DNA of 36,736 bases from an uncultured Myxococcales bacterium (GTDB lineage: Bacteria > Myxococcota_A > Polyangia > Polyangiales > Polyangiaceae). This document shows, one piece after another, positions 1 through 8,354 of this stretch; position 1 is the stretch's first letter, and each line of letters opens with the position of its first letter. Where the stretch lies: positions 1 to 36,736 of the forward strand of contig CALMUT010000365.1 of NCBI GenBank assembly GCA_937872925.1. The letters run 5' to 3'. The position numbers were made by a program, and so were the translations under genes. Below the pieces are notes generated by a model. It saw only the letters and a program-made list of their open reading frames with translations. It searched no databases and was not told where the DNA came from.

Positions 1-781
1 TGGCCTGGAGGATCCAGGACGAGCCCTGCTGCTCGAAGAGCGCGTAGTAGGGCGCCAGGAACAGCATCAGGATGGCGAGCTTGCCGACGGCCTTCAGGCC
101 CTCGCGGCTGAAGGCCTCTTTGACGAAGGCCATGCCCTTGGGCGGGACGTGCACGTACTCGTTTCGGCCCATCCAGAACACCACCGTGGCCAGCAGCATC
201 AACAGGCCCGGCAAGCCGAAGGCGACGTGGGGACCGTAGTGCTTGAGCAGCCACGGCGTTAGTAGGGTGGCGAAGAAGGAGCCGAAGTTGATGGAGAAGT
301 AGAACCAACCGATCACGCGACTCAGCAGGTGCTGGTTCTGCGTGCCGAATTGATCGCCCACGTGAGCAGTGACGCAGGGCTTGATGCCGCCGGATCCGAT
401 CGCGATCAGACCGAGACCTACAGCCAGACCCAGCCGCGTCTCGTCCACGGCCAGGGCCAAATGGCCCAGACAGTAGATGATCGAAACGCGTAAGATGGTG
501 CTGTACTTGCCCCACCATGCGTCGCTGATGATCGCGCCCAACGCCGGCAGCGCGTACACCGCTGAGCCAAAGAGGTGGTAGTAACCCTTCGCCTCCTCTT
601 TGCCCATGACGTCGAGGGCGCCGTCGGAATTCAGCAGATACTCGGTCATGAAGACGACGAGGATCGTCCGCATGCCGTAGTAGCTGAAGCGCTCCGCGGC
701 TTCGTTGCCGATGATGAAGGGGATGCCTTTCGGCATCTCTTTGGATGGCAGTGGCGCAGTGCGGTGAGTCGATTGGGCCAT
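1..781 (-). CDS. POT/PTR2-family peptide transporter (3' end cut off)
   Basis: N-terminal 260 residues of a proton-dependent oligopeptide transporter; the C-terminal half lies beyond the left edge. The start is the ATG whose complement is at 779-781 (MAQSTHRTAP). Family signatures visible are the ExxERF motif (NEAAERFSYYGMR) near residue 30, the loop GAIISDAWWGKYSTI, GSGGIKPCVTAHVGDQF, and the PTR2 signature WFYFSINFGSFF. In this family the ExxER segment takes part in proton coupling and the proteins import di- and tripeptides across the inner membrane. At least five hydrophobic segments are present. It begins 13 bp after the stop of the TraB-like gene on the same strand, so the two probably share a transcript. 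Substrate range cannot be read from the sequence. Confident of family. Confidence 0.9.
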   Translation of the reverse strand, partial: MAQSTHRTAPLPSKEMPKGIPFIIGNEAAERFSYYGMRTILVVFMTEYLLNSDGALDVMGKEEAKGYYHLFGSAVYALPALGAIISDAWWGKYSTILRVSIIYCLGHLALAVDETRLGLAVGLGLIAIGSGGIKPCVTAHVGDQFGTQNQHLLSRVIGWFYFSINFGSFFATLLTPWLLKHYGPHVAFGLPGLLMLLATVVFWMGRNEYVHVPPKGMAFVKEAFSREGLKAVGKLAILMLFLAPYYALFEQQGSSWILQA

Positions 782-794
782 GTCTGTTATCTGC

Positions 795-1955
795 CTAGAT
801 GAGTGTGACGACCCAGGTTGCGCCGATCCACGCCCCCACTGCCGAGCCCAGCGTGGCCAGCACAACCACGAGCAACACGCGGGTCACGGGGTTTCTGTAG
901 TAGCCGCGCCAGGATTGGGTGTCCTCGCCCAAACGTTGACAGTCTTCTACGGTGGGTCGCCGCAGGTGGGCTTCTACCAGACCCGCGACCATGCCAGCGC
1001 CGATCGTTGGGTTGAGCGAGGTGATGGGCGAGGCGACGAACGCGGTCAGCACCGTGAGGGCTCGCGCGCCGGCCGCGATGGTGAACAGTGCGGCCGCGAC
1101 CGAGTTGGGCAGGATCCAAGCGTACAGCATGTGGCGCAGCCCTTCGCCCTCGTGACGGGCGTAGCCAATACCGAATGCGGCCAGGACCAACGCAGGAATA
1201 ATCCACTTTACGAGTCCCGTCAGCTTAGAGGGAAGGGGGATCCTGCCGAGTTCGTCGCGGTCCACCGGCTGTTTGTGCTGCTGCAGCATGCCACGCACGT
1301 GCCCCGCTCCCACGACGGCGACGATGCGCTTGCCCTTTGCCTGCTCCACGGACGAGATCAACCATTGATCGCGCTCATCGATCAGCGGCGTCTTCAGCCG
1401 AGGCATGGCCTCCGCCAGTTGGTCCAACATCTCCGAGATGGTGTCGCGATCTTTGAGCGCCTCAATCTGCTCTTCGGTGATTTCCTGAACCGAAAAAGGC
1501 GCAGCAAGCATCACCGAAACTAGCTTCATCTTGCTAAAGAAGCCCAGGCTGGCCCAGGTGCGCCGCAGCGTCACCTGGATGTCCCGATCCGCCAGCACCA
1601 GTTCCGCACCCACGTCCTCGGCGGCGCGAACGGCCTCAAGCAGCTCCGCGCCAGGACGCACGCCGAGGCGCTCTCCCATCTTGCGCTGATAGGCCGACAG
1701 ACCCAGCGTTGAGAGCAAGAACAGAACCTTGCCCTCGCGGATCACCCGAAACAGGTCCAGCTTCAGCCAGCGGTTCTCATCCGTCAGCGTGTCGAATCGG
1801 GTCTGATCCAGCTCCACGCAGACCGTGTCCGGGCGAAGCTCGCTGATAGTGCGCCGCACGTCCTCGACGCTGCGCTGCGACACGTGGGCCGTGCCGACGA
1901 TGAAGATCTCGCGGTCGCCGTCGCTGATGCGGGTTACCGTTTCGGGTTGGCTCAT
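795..1955 (-). CDS. TraB/PrgY-type GxxH membrane protein
   Basis: About 386 residues. The soluble N-terminal part carries the two GxxH motifs of the TraB/TIKI superfamily: GTAHVS with His near residue 24 and GAGHVRG with His near residue 219, plus the intervening CVELDQTRF segment. The C-terminal third has about four hydrophobic segments, starting at VKWIIPALVLAAFGIGY and ending at the C-terminus. This is the layout of the pheromone-shutdown TraB/PrgY family. Enterococcal PrgY limits peptide pheromone activity and TIKI members are metalloproteases, but most bacterial homologues have no assigned substrate. I chose the internal ATG (MSQPETV) because the upstream eight residues (from 1979) look non-coding; no convincing Shine-Dalgarno sequence supports either start. 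The peptide transporter gene follows after 13 bp, so a peptide-processing plus uptake pair is an attractive inference. Confidence 0.85.
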   Translation of the reverse strand: MSQPETVTRISDGDREIFIVGTAHVSQRSVEDVRRTISELRPDTVCVELDQTRFDTLTDENRWLKLDLFRVIREGKVLFLLSTLGLSAYQRKMGERLGVRPGAELLEAVRAAEDVGAELVLADRDIQVTLRRTWASLGFFSKMKLVSVMLAAPFSVQEITEEQIEALKDRDTISEMLDQLAEAMPRLKTPLIDERDQWLISSVEQAKGKRIVAVVGAGHVRGMLQQHKQPVDRDELGRIPLPSKLTGLVKWIIPALVLAAFGIGYARHEGEGLRHMLYAWILPNSVAAALFTIAAGARALTVLTAFVASPITSLNPTIGAGMVAGLVEAHLRRPTVEDCQRLGEDTQSWRGYYRNPVTRVLLVVVLATLGSAVGAWIGATWVVTLI

Positions 1956-2091
1956 GGGCACAGCCCGCGGCAATAGCACGTGTGAGCCGCGCGCGTCGCC
2001 TCAAGGGAAGGCGCAACGCAGCCACACCCTCGTCCAGCAAACACTGATGCCTCGCCAAAGGAGGTTGGTGCGATGCGAAGTAGGTTGCGTC

Positions 2092-2123
2092 GGATAAACG
2101 GTGGCGGCGATCTCGTGCCACCG
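2092..2123 (-). terminator. Possible intrinsic terminator of the Cys-rich gene
   Basis: Downstream of the minus-strand Cys-rich gene (stop at 2137), arms CGGTGGC (2099-2105) and GCCACCG (2117-2123) form a 7-bp stem with an 11-nt loop. In the minus-strand sense the stem is followed by TTTATCC. The T run is short, so this is only a moderate terminator call. Confidence 0.4.
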
Positions 2124-2136
2124 CAGCCAGCGCAGG

Positions 2137-3438
2137 CTAGCAGCCTGTTCCACACTTCTTGGTGCTACAACAGCCACCCGCAGCACAGTCGTATTGGGTC
2201 TGGCAAGCGTCGCCGATCAGCGCCGTTCCGCGGCAGGTGCCGTTGTTGCAGTTCGATGACTTGCAGTCCGTGGGCAGTTTGCACGGCATCCCGTTGTCGA
2301 GGGGACCCGCAGCAGCGCAGCGTGTTTGCACGCAGGCTCCAGATAGGCACGCCGCGTCTGTCGTGCAGGACGCACCATCCTCGCGGTGCAGGTCGCATAC
2401 TTCGACAGAGCCGCTCCCTGCTTTCTGAAGTGTGCGGCAGGAGGCAGGGAATTCACACTTGAGGGTGGCGCAAAGCGGCAGGCACTTCGTGCCACAGGTT
2501 GACGTTTCGCCCGGGGCGCAAGGCACGGACACGCAGGCCAGGTTTGCCTCGCAGCCCGAGCCTGCGCTGCAGTCCACGCTGCAATAGCCGACTTCCTTCA
2601 CGAAGTGGTAGCAGGACCCGCTCTTGCACTGACTGTTCAGCGAACAGACTTGCCCCAGCTCGCGAAGGGGCTCATCGACGCTGCATTCGGAACAGTCGCA
2701 GTATTGGCCAGGGGCGTTGCTGATCTGCGTGCACTTGCCGTGACACGCCGGGTCGCTGAACCCCTTGCATCCCGGCGTGCAAAAGTAGCCGGTATCGATG
2801 CCGCCAATGCACCGTGATCCATTGCAAGAGAAGTCACTGTCGCATGAGCGACTGCAGTACGACCAGCCATCGCCTGTGCTCAAGCAGCGGTCACAGTTGC
2901 CGATAGTGCAGGACTGGCCCACTGGAACGCGACATACGTGAGCGAAAGTGCTGCAGTTGGTGGTGTTGCAGTCGAAGTCATCTTTGCATGGCTCGCCAAC
3001 GCCGTGCTTCTTCTCACAGCCGACGTCAGGCTTGCAGACCATATCTGCCGGGCAGCCGCATTCTGCGCAGTGGCTGTCGCCGGCGACGCTACACGCCGTC
3101 GGCACGCCGTCGATGCATATCAGAGCGCCGTTCGGGCAACCATGAGTGCAACCGCGCTCACCTCCGTCGAGCACGCCGCACTTCCGTGCCAAGCTGAAGT
3201 TCGAACAGTCAGCGTCGGACGTGCACGGCAGAGTGCAAACTCTTTCGGTGGAATTGCCTCCCGAGATCGATCCGCATTTCGCGCCGGCACACTCGGAGTC
3301 GTCAGTACATGGAAGGCCAATCCGGCCCCCTCCTTGCCCGATGTCTCCGGTTGGGCCCGCCGAGTCGCCGCAGGCTGACGCAACCCCCGACGCGGCAAGG
3401 AGCATCAACAAGCTCAACGCAACTCGTAGCCCGCGCAT
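2137..3438 (-). CDS. Exported Cys-rich protein, probable lipoprotein
   Basis: 433 residues of unknown function. It starts with a clear export signal (MRGLRVALSLLMLLAASG) followed by VASAC, a slightly atypical lipobox with Ala at -3, so it may be a lipoprotein or a cleaved secreted protein. The rest is a long run of Cys-rich modules, repeatedly of the type CxxDxxCxxxxC followed by GxxC or CxxxC and GxxC spacing. This suggests many small disulfide-bonded units acting outside the cytoplasm. Similar Cys-rich arrays are common among secreted proteins of myxobacteria, with no known role. The open frame extends upstream to 4002, but that part overlaps the symporter gene, lacks Cys pattern and signal peptide, and is rejected. 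A GTG four codons earlier is an alternative start. A perfect 27-bp palindrome lies 106 bp upstream of the chosen start. Confidence 0.82.
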   Translation of the reverse strand: MRGLRVALSLLMLLAASGVASACGDSAGPTGDIGQGGGRIGLPCTDDSECAGAKCGSISGGNSTERVCTLPCTSDADCSNFSLARKCGVLDGGERGCTHGCPNGALICIDGVPTACSVAGDSHCAECGCPADMVCKPDVGCEKKHGVGEPCKDDFDCNTTNCSTFAHVCRVPVGQSCTIGNCDRCLSTGDGWSYCSRSCDSDFSCNGSRCIGGIDTGYFCTPGCKGFSDPACHGKCTQISNAPGQYCDCSECSVDEPLRELGQVCSLNSQCKSGSCYHFVKEVGYCSVDCSAGSGCEANLACVSVPCAPGETSTCGTKCLPLCATLKCEFPASCRTLQKAGSGSVEVCDLHREDGASCTTDAACLSGACVQTRCAAAGPLDNGMPCKLPTDCKSSNCNNGTCRGTALIGDACQTQYDCAAGGCCSTKKCGTGC

Positions 3439-3544
3439 GATGACCGTCACTTTTGTCGCTTCCACCGATCTCCCTGCCTCATCGCTCAAATAATAGCGTG
3501 CGCCCATCTGGTGCGCATCAAGTCGGCGGCAGCAAGATGCAGAA

Positions 3545-3571
3545 TCAGTTGTGCAGAATCTGCACAACTGA
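3545..3571. promoter_or_regulatory. Perfect 27-bp palindrome, operator-like
   Basis: Arms TCAGTTGTGCAGA (3545-3557) and TCTGCACAACTGA (3559-3571) are exact reverse complements around a single A at 3558. A one-base centre makes an RNA hairpin loop strained and no T run follows, so a DNA site for a dimeric regulator is more likely than a terminator. The segment TGCAGAATC also occurs just before it (3538-3546), making a partial direct repeat. It lies in the 251-bp gap between the symporter stop and the Cys-rich gene start, both on the minus strand. It is therefore positioned to control the Cys-rich gene. The regulator is unknown. Confidence 0.6.
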
Positions 3572-3689
3572 CGAATTGTCCTGTGGATTCGACATGTTCC
3601 GCGCTGCCATTCTCCGCCTCGATGGGCCCAGGGGCTTGTGTATTCGCCCTGCAGCGTTCTCGATGCGGGCTGATGCCTCGCTGCGCCGG

Positions 3690-5315
3690 TCAGCGACGCG
3701 CGTCGTCGAGCTCGTCGGCCACGCTTGCGACGGCGGCTTGGCCGCGCTTGTCGAGTAAGCTGACGACCAGGCCCGTCAAACCAGAGAGCAGGAACGCCGG
3801 CGGCAGTTCGCCGAGGGTCTTGAACCCATCGCCGACGCCCGGGAGCAGTGGCGCCGCGAACTTGAAGAGGGGCACGCAGGCGAATCCGACGAGCATGGCC
3901 CCGATGGCTCCATTCGCGGTCAAGCGGCGCCAGAAGAGCGAAAGAATGAGGGTAGGGCAAAACGTCGCGCTGATGCCTGACCAACCGAAAATCACGAACC
4001 AAAACACAGTGCGGTCCGGAGTGATGAGGGCGACGGTCACGGCGATGATCAGCGCCACGGCTGCGAGGGCAAAGGTAGCGACGCGGCTCTTCGAGACGAG
4101 TTCGTTGTCCGGCAGCTTGGGATGCAGCACTTTTTGGTAGACGTCGCGCACCAGCGCGCTGCCGGCGAGGACCAGCAGGGAATCCACGGTGCTCATGATT
4201 GCCGACAGCACGATGGCGACAAAGACGCCGACCAGGATCAGCGGCAAGAGATTCTCCACGAGCAGCGGCAGCACATTCTCGCCGCCGTTGCCCAGCACTG
4301 ATTCCAGCGCTTGCGCCGGTTCGGTCAGTGCGGCGCGGCCGACCATGCCGATCAGCACGGCGCCGAGGTCCGAGAGCACCGTGAAGGTGATGGCGACTTT
4401 GGCGCCGTGTTTGATATCGCTCTTCTTCTCCAGGGCGATGAAGCGTACGAAGATTTGTGGCGAACCCAAGAAGCCCAGACCGATCAGAGAAAGCGAGATG
4501 ACACTCAAGATCGTGGGCAGCGTCCAGCCGTCGCCGGGCCCCGCGAGGGAAAGGAGTCCCGGGTCGATGGCGTATAGCCTCGCCGACATCTCACCGACGC
4601 CGCCCAGGGTGATGAGACCGATGACGGGAAGAGCCGTAAGCCCCAAAAACATCAAGGAGCCCTGAAAGACGTCGGACCAGGCCACGGCCAAAAAGCCCCC
4701 CGCGACGATGTACACCAAGACCACGACGAAGCCGACGCCGATGCCCACGAAGTAGTTCCAGCCCAGAAAGATCTCGAAGGCCTTGCCCGTGGCGTCGATT
4801 TGCGCGCTGACGTAGATGGTCACGAATACGACGAGGGCCACCGCGGACACGATACGGAGGCGATGGGTCTTGTCGCGTAGGCGATCTTCGAGATAGTCGG
4901 GCACGGTCACGGAGTCGTAGCGATCTGTCAGCCCCTTGAAGCGTCGACACATCAGGAGCCAAGCGCCCGCGACGCCGATCACTTCGCCGAGCACGACCCA
5001 GAGCGCCTTGGCGCCGACGACCGCACCCATGCCCGTCAACCCGAGCAATAGCCACGCGCTCTCACCGGTGGCGCGCGCGCTGAACGCGACCGACCAGAAG
5101 CCGAGGCGCTTGCCGGCGGCGAAGTAGTCTTTGACGTCCTTCATGCGGCGCGACGCCACTGCCCCGATCCCTAAGAGGACCAGCAGATACACGACGACAG
5201 CTATGAGCTTGACGACCACGACACCGGCGACCGTAACATGGGCCACGCTGGTCTCGATTTCGCGTGGCTCGCTGCCCACGGTCGCGTTTGCGGTGCGCTT
5301 GTCTCGCGATTCCAA
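3690..5315 (-). CDS. PutP-like sodium:solute symporter
   Basis: 541 residues with about 12-13 hydrophobic segments, the expected length for the sodium:solute symporter family (SSS). Recognisable family features are DYFAAGKRLGFW after the first membrane segment, ARATGESAWLLLGLTGMG, the TVPDYLEDR segment, the AQIDATGKAF region, and the sodium-site segment IMSTVDSLLVLAGSALVRD in the second half. The closest pattern is the sodium/proline symporter PutP, but the substrate is an inference. The first 23 or so residues are polar and unusual for the family. A GTG at about 5246 (VAHVTVAGVVVV), just before the first membrane segment, is an equally good start. It diverges from the 906-residue protein gene across a 211-bp gap. 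Confidence 0.88.
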   Translation of the reverse strand: MESRDKRTANATVGSEPREIETSVAHVTVAGVVVVKLIAVVVYLLVLLGIGAVASRRMKDVKDYFAAGKRLGFWSVAFSARATGESAWLLLGLTGMGAVVGAKALWVVLGEVIGVAGAWLLMCRRFKGLTDRYDSVTVPDYLEDRLRDKTHRLRIVSAVALVVFVTIYVSAQIDATGKAFEIFLGWNYFVGIGVGFVVVLVYIVAGGFLAVAWSDVFQGSLMFLGLTALPVIGLITLGGVGEMSARLYAIDPGLLSLAGPGDGWTLPTILSVISLSLIGLGFLGSPQIFVRFIALEKKSDIKHGAKVAITFTVLSDLGAVLIGMVGRAALTEPAQALESVLGNGGENVLPLLVENLLPLILVGVFVAIVLSAIMSTVDSLLVLAGSALVRDVYQKVLHPKLPDNELVSKSRVATFALAAVALIIAVTVALITPDRTVFWFVIFGWSGISATFCPTLILSLFWRRLTANGAIGAMLVGFACVPLFKFAAPLLPGVGDGFKTLGELPPAFLLSGLTGLVVSLLDKRGQAAVASVADELDDARR

Positions 5316-5501
5316 GTCTCCGTTGTCTGGCCCTGGCTAAGCTTGGCAACTTTCGTGCGCATGGATGTGCCGTCGTGACGGAGGATTTTTCTCTTGGCAG
5401 CGCTTGCGCTAGGCTGGCGGCCTGTCAGAGCGAGATTCTAGTCCGGACGCGCCGCGGGCCGAGCCGCCGAAGGCGCAGCGTGCCAGACCGGGAGCACCCC
5501 G

Positions 5502-5524
5502 CCCGTCTGCCGGACGGGATGTAG
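5502..5524 (+). promoter_or_regulatory. Leader hairpin and start-stop codon pair before the 906-residue gene
   Basis: CCCGTC (5502-5507) pairs with GACGGG (5513-5518) around a 5-nt loop. The second arm contains the only purine-rich segment that could serve as Shine-Dalgarno for the GTG at 5527. Immediately after it, ATG-TAG (5519-5524) forms a one-codon start-stop frame two bases before that GTG. A translation-control role is possible but purely inferred; chance occurrence in GC-rich DNA is quite possible. Confidence 0.3.
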
Positions 5525-5526
5525 GC

Positions 5527-8247
5527 GTGAGTGCACCGCCGCCGCTCGTGGTGCGGCCGCCGCCGCCCCGCGCGAGCTTGAAGCCACGGCCGTTGAGTCA
5601 GAGTGTGCCCCCGGCGTTGAAGCCGCCGCTACCGCCCCCTCGCAAAGAGCTGTCGTCAGTGTCCGTTTCTGATGGGGTATCGCCTGCCATCGAATCCGAG
5701 CCCGCTGGCCCCCCCATCGCTGTGCCGGGCTTCCCGCGATCGGCCGCAGATTTGCTCAAGCGTGTGGGCCCGCGTCCACCTCAGGCCACCTTGCCGTTGA
5801 TGGGTGGGCCTCCCGCTAATCCAACGGTTGGCGCTCCGCCGCTGATCACGACTGCTCACGCTCCACCGGCCGTAGCGTCGTCGGCCGTGGCGAAAGCGCC
5901 CAGCGCGGCGCTCGGCTCTTCAGCCATTTCGGCCGCGCGCACGTCCATGATTTCGCTGACCTCGGAGATCGAGCCGACGCTCCTGGTCGTTGGCGACGGC
6001 TTTGACGGCGAGAGGGAATTGATCGACGCGCTGACGGAGCGCGGCGTGTATGTCGAACGCACCAGCATGACGGATGCGCAGCAGTCCGTCGTGACGGTCG
6101 CGCCAGATCTCGTGGTGCTGACGGGCGACGCCGCCGGCGAGGCCCTGACCAAAGTGCTCGAAGACCTGGGCGCGTCACCGATGAGCTCCGTAGTTCCCGT
6201 GGCCGTGCTGTCCGAAGACGACGAACTTTCGCCCCGACTCGCTGCCTTTCGCCACGGCGCGGCGGCCGCCGTGTCCTTTGCGCAAGGTGCCGCAGGCGCG
6301 GCGGACCAACTCTCGGAATTGGTCCGCGCCATTCCCGAGCGCAGCGGGGAAAGCGAAGGAAAACTCGGGGAAGCAACCTTGCCGGAGTTGATCGATGCTC
6401 TGTCCGAGGAGGTACGCAGTGGGATCCTCTCGGTCTATGGCCCCGCGGACCCCGACTCGGTGCTGCGTCTCGCCCTGGGGGGTGGCAAGCCCCTCGCATC
6501 GGCGGTTTCTGACTTCGTGGAGCGCGTCAACGACGTGGTGCTGGACTCCGAGTCCGTGAAGTTCGGTTTCGAGGAGCGTGCTCCGGGAACGGTGGGCGTG
6601 CTTTCCGAACCGCCGCCGCCGTCTTCGAGGTCTCGCAGCGAAATTGCGGGGGTGCGCGCGCTGATCGCGAGTCAAGACCCTGCGTCGGCGGACGCGCTGG
6701 CCCAGACCCTGCGTGGCCAGGGCGCGGAGGTGCAGCTGACGGACTTCGCGCCGAGCGAGTCGCGCATCGAGCGGCTGAGTCATTTCGATCCAATGGTGCT
6801 TTTGATCGGCGAGAAAGACCTGTCTCAGGACGGCTACGAGTTCTTGCGTCAGCTCTTTGCCGACCACCGACTGCGCTGGGCTTCGCTGTTGGTGGTGCGC
6901 TGGGGCGAAGTGTGGCCCGATGAGTCCGAGCCTGCCCGACTTGAAGGCTTGGTCGGCAGCATCGCCGCGCTGACGGAACCCGACCACAGCGCCGAGCAGC
7001 GCGCGACGGCCGGCGAGCGCTTTGACTTGCGGCTCGAGAGTATCGGAGGCGCGCGTCTATTGCGGGCGTTGGCGCGCTCCGGAAAGCCGCTCGCTCTTGA
7101 GCTGACGGGTCGTCGCGCTTTAGTGCGGATGTCGCTATCGGACGGCGCAGTGGTTTCTTGCGACGGCAAGTTCGGTGACGACCCCAGCCAGGTGCTCAGC
7201 GGGCTGCCGGCGCTTTCCGCGTTCCTGGTGCTGCGCTCTGGCCGCATCCGCGTTGCGTCAACGGAAGTTGCCGCCGGCGAGGAGGTCTTGGGCCAAGTCG
7301 GTACGGTGCTGGAGCAACTGGGCAGCGACGCACCGATTGCGCCGTCGCTTTTCCCGCGGGCCATCACGGACGCGATCCCGCCGCCTGCTGCGAGTCGCGT
7401 TGCGGTGGAGCCTAAAGCGGACGCCGCCGGCGCGCCTGTAGGGTGGAAACGCGGCGGCTGGGTGGCGTTGGCGCTGCTGGGGATCGGAGCGGTCGTCGCG
7501 CTGGTCGTGACGCTGCGCTCTACACAGCCAACCGCTGCCCCCGCGGCAGCAGAATCGGCCCCGGCGGTTACGGCTGCTGCGGCGAACAGCGAAGCGCCGC
7601 AAGCTGCGCCGGTCGAGGACGAATCGCTTTTGGGGCGCGCGCGGCGCGGGGATCCAAAAGCCCTTGCTGAACTCGAGGGCCTTGCGCCGGAGAAACGCAG
7701 CGCCGAACAGGCACTGGCGCTCTCCCAAGGTTGGTTCGCCAAGAAGCGCGGTGAGCTCGACGCGCTCGCGGAGCAGCTCGAAAAAAATCCGTCGAGCCTC
7801 GAACAGCGGGAAGTGCAAAACACCCTGCTCGAATTCTCCCGGGATGCGAGCATGTCCCTGGCGACTCTGCGGGTGATCGCGAAACAGAAGCACGCGGTTG
7901 CGGTCGATCTGCTGTACGAAGTGTGGACGGGGACGCGCGGACGCACCGAGGCCACGCGCCTAGCCGAAGCGTTGGTCTACACCGCCGAGGTGCGCTCCCA
8001 CGCGTCTCCCGCGCTTTCTGTGGTGCTCGATCTGCGCCAAGAGACTGACTGCGCCAAGATGCAAGCTGTGCTGAAACGCGCCGCGGAGCATGGGGATCGC
8101 CGCAGCTTGCGGCCTCTAGCGCAGCTGACGCTGCGGCGTGGCTGCGGCGAGGGCAAAACCCAAGACTGCTTCCCGTGTTTGCGCAAAGACGAAGAACTGC
8201 GCAAGACCATCAATGCCGTCAAAGGACGCCCGGGACCGGCATTCTGA
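5527..8247 (+). CDS. Membrane protein with two pseudo-receiver plus PATAN (DUF4388-like) units
   Basis: 906 residues, GTG start assumed (MSAPPPLVV). Residues 1-145 are Pro/Ala-rich and probably disordered. Residues about 149-265 resemble a receiver domain (TLLVVGDGFDG ... PDLVVLTGDAAG), but the phospho-acceptor position is Thr, not Asp. Residues about 283-355 resemble a PATAN/DUF4388 domain (TLPELIDALSEEVRSGILSV then a glycine turn). Residues about 376-490 are a second receiver-like domain (RALIASQDPAS ... FDPMVLLIGEKDL), again without the acceptor Asp. Residues about 507-585 are a second PATAN-like unit (GGARLLRALARSGKPLALEL). A single membrane helix lies at about 644-664 (WVALALLGIGAVVALVV). 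The remaining 240 residues are helical, Cys-containing near the end and would lie outside the inner membrane. PATAN domains are common in myxobacterial signalling. The function is unknown; a scaffold coupling cytoplasmic signals to the envelope is a guess. Confidence 0.85.
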   Translation: MSAPPPLVVRPPPPRASLKPRPLSQSVPPALKPPLPPPRKELSSVSVSDGVSPAIESEPAGPPIAVPGFPRSAADLLKRVGPRPPQATLPLMGGPPANPTVGAPPLITTAHAPPAVASSAVAKAPSAALGSSAISAARTSMISLTSEIEPTLLVVGDGFDGERELIDALTERGVYVERTSMTDAQQSVVTVAPDLVVLTGDAAGEALTKVLEDLGASPMSSVVPVAVLSEDDELSPRLAAFRHGAAAAVSFAQGAAGAADQLSELVRAIPERSGESEGKLGEATLPELIDALSEEVRSGILSVYGPADPDSVLRLALGGGKPLASAVSDFVERVNDVVLDSESVKFGFEERAPGTVGVLSEPPPPSSRSRSEIAGVRALIASQDPASADALAQTLRGQGAEVQLTDFAPSESRIERLSHFDPMVLLIGEKDLSQDGYEFLRQLFADHRLRWASLLVVRWGEVWPDESEPARLEGLVGSIAALTEPDHSAEQRATAGERFDLRLESIGGARLLRALARSGKPLALELTGRRALVRMSLSDGAVVSCDGKFGDDPSQVLSGLPALSAFLVLRSGRIRVASTEVAAGEEVLGQVGTVLEQLGSDAPIAPSLFPRAITDAIPPPAASRVAVEPKADAAGAPVGWKRGGWVALALLGIGAVVALVVTLRSTQPTAAPAAAESAPAVTAAAANSEAPQAAPVEDESLLGRARRGDPKALAELEGLAPEKRSAEQALALSQGWFAKKRGELDALAEQLEKNPSSLEQREVQNTLLEFSRDASMSLATLRVIAKQKHAVAVDLLYEVWTGTRGRTEATRLAEALVYTAEVRSHASPALSVVLDLRQETDCAKMQAVLKRAAEHGDRRSLRPLAQLTLRRGCGEGKTQDCFPCLRKDEELRKTINAVKGRPGPAF

Positions 8248-8271
8248 GCGGCTTCGGTGGCGAGGCGCGAG

Positions 8272-8286
8272 TCGCACCCGGTGCGA
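8272..8286. terminator. Short palindrome between convergent genes
   Basis: TCGCACC and GGTGCGA (7-bp arms around one C; effectively a 6-bp stem with a 3-nt loop) sit 24 bp after the stop of the 906-residue gene. No T run follows on either side, so a terminator role is weakly supported. Confidence 0.25.
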
Positions 8287-8315
8287 GGCCGATGACGTCG
8301 AGAGACGCCACATCC

Positions 8316-8339
8316 AAAAAAGCCAGCTTGGAAGCGGCT
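8316..8339 (-). terminator. Intrinsic terminator of the tail-anchored protein gene
   Basis: In the minus-strand sense AGCC-GCT (8339-8333) pairs with AGC-GGCT (8328-8321, one bulged T), leaving a 4-nt loop, and is followed directly by a run of six T (8321-8316). It lies 16 bp beyond the stop of the minus-strand gene at 8355. Stem, small loop and T run fit a rho-independent terminator. Confidence 0.6.
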
Positions 8340-8354
8340 ACGGGTCGGCGCGGC

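Noticed and set aside
3545..3571. Terminator interpretation of the 27-bp palindrome
   Set aside because: The loop is one base and no T run follows on either strand.
3439..4002. N-terminal extension of the Cys-rich gene
   Set aside because: It overlaps the symporter gene and would bury the signal peptide in the middle of the protein.
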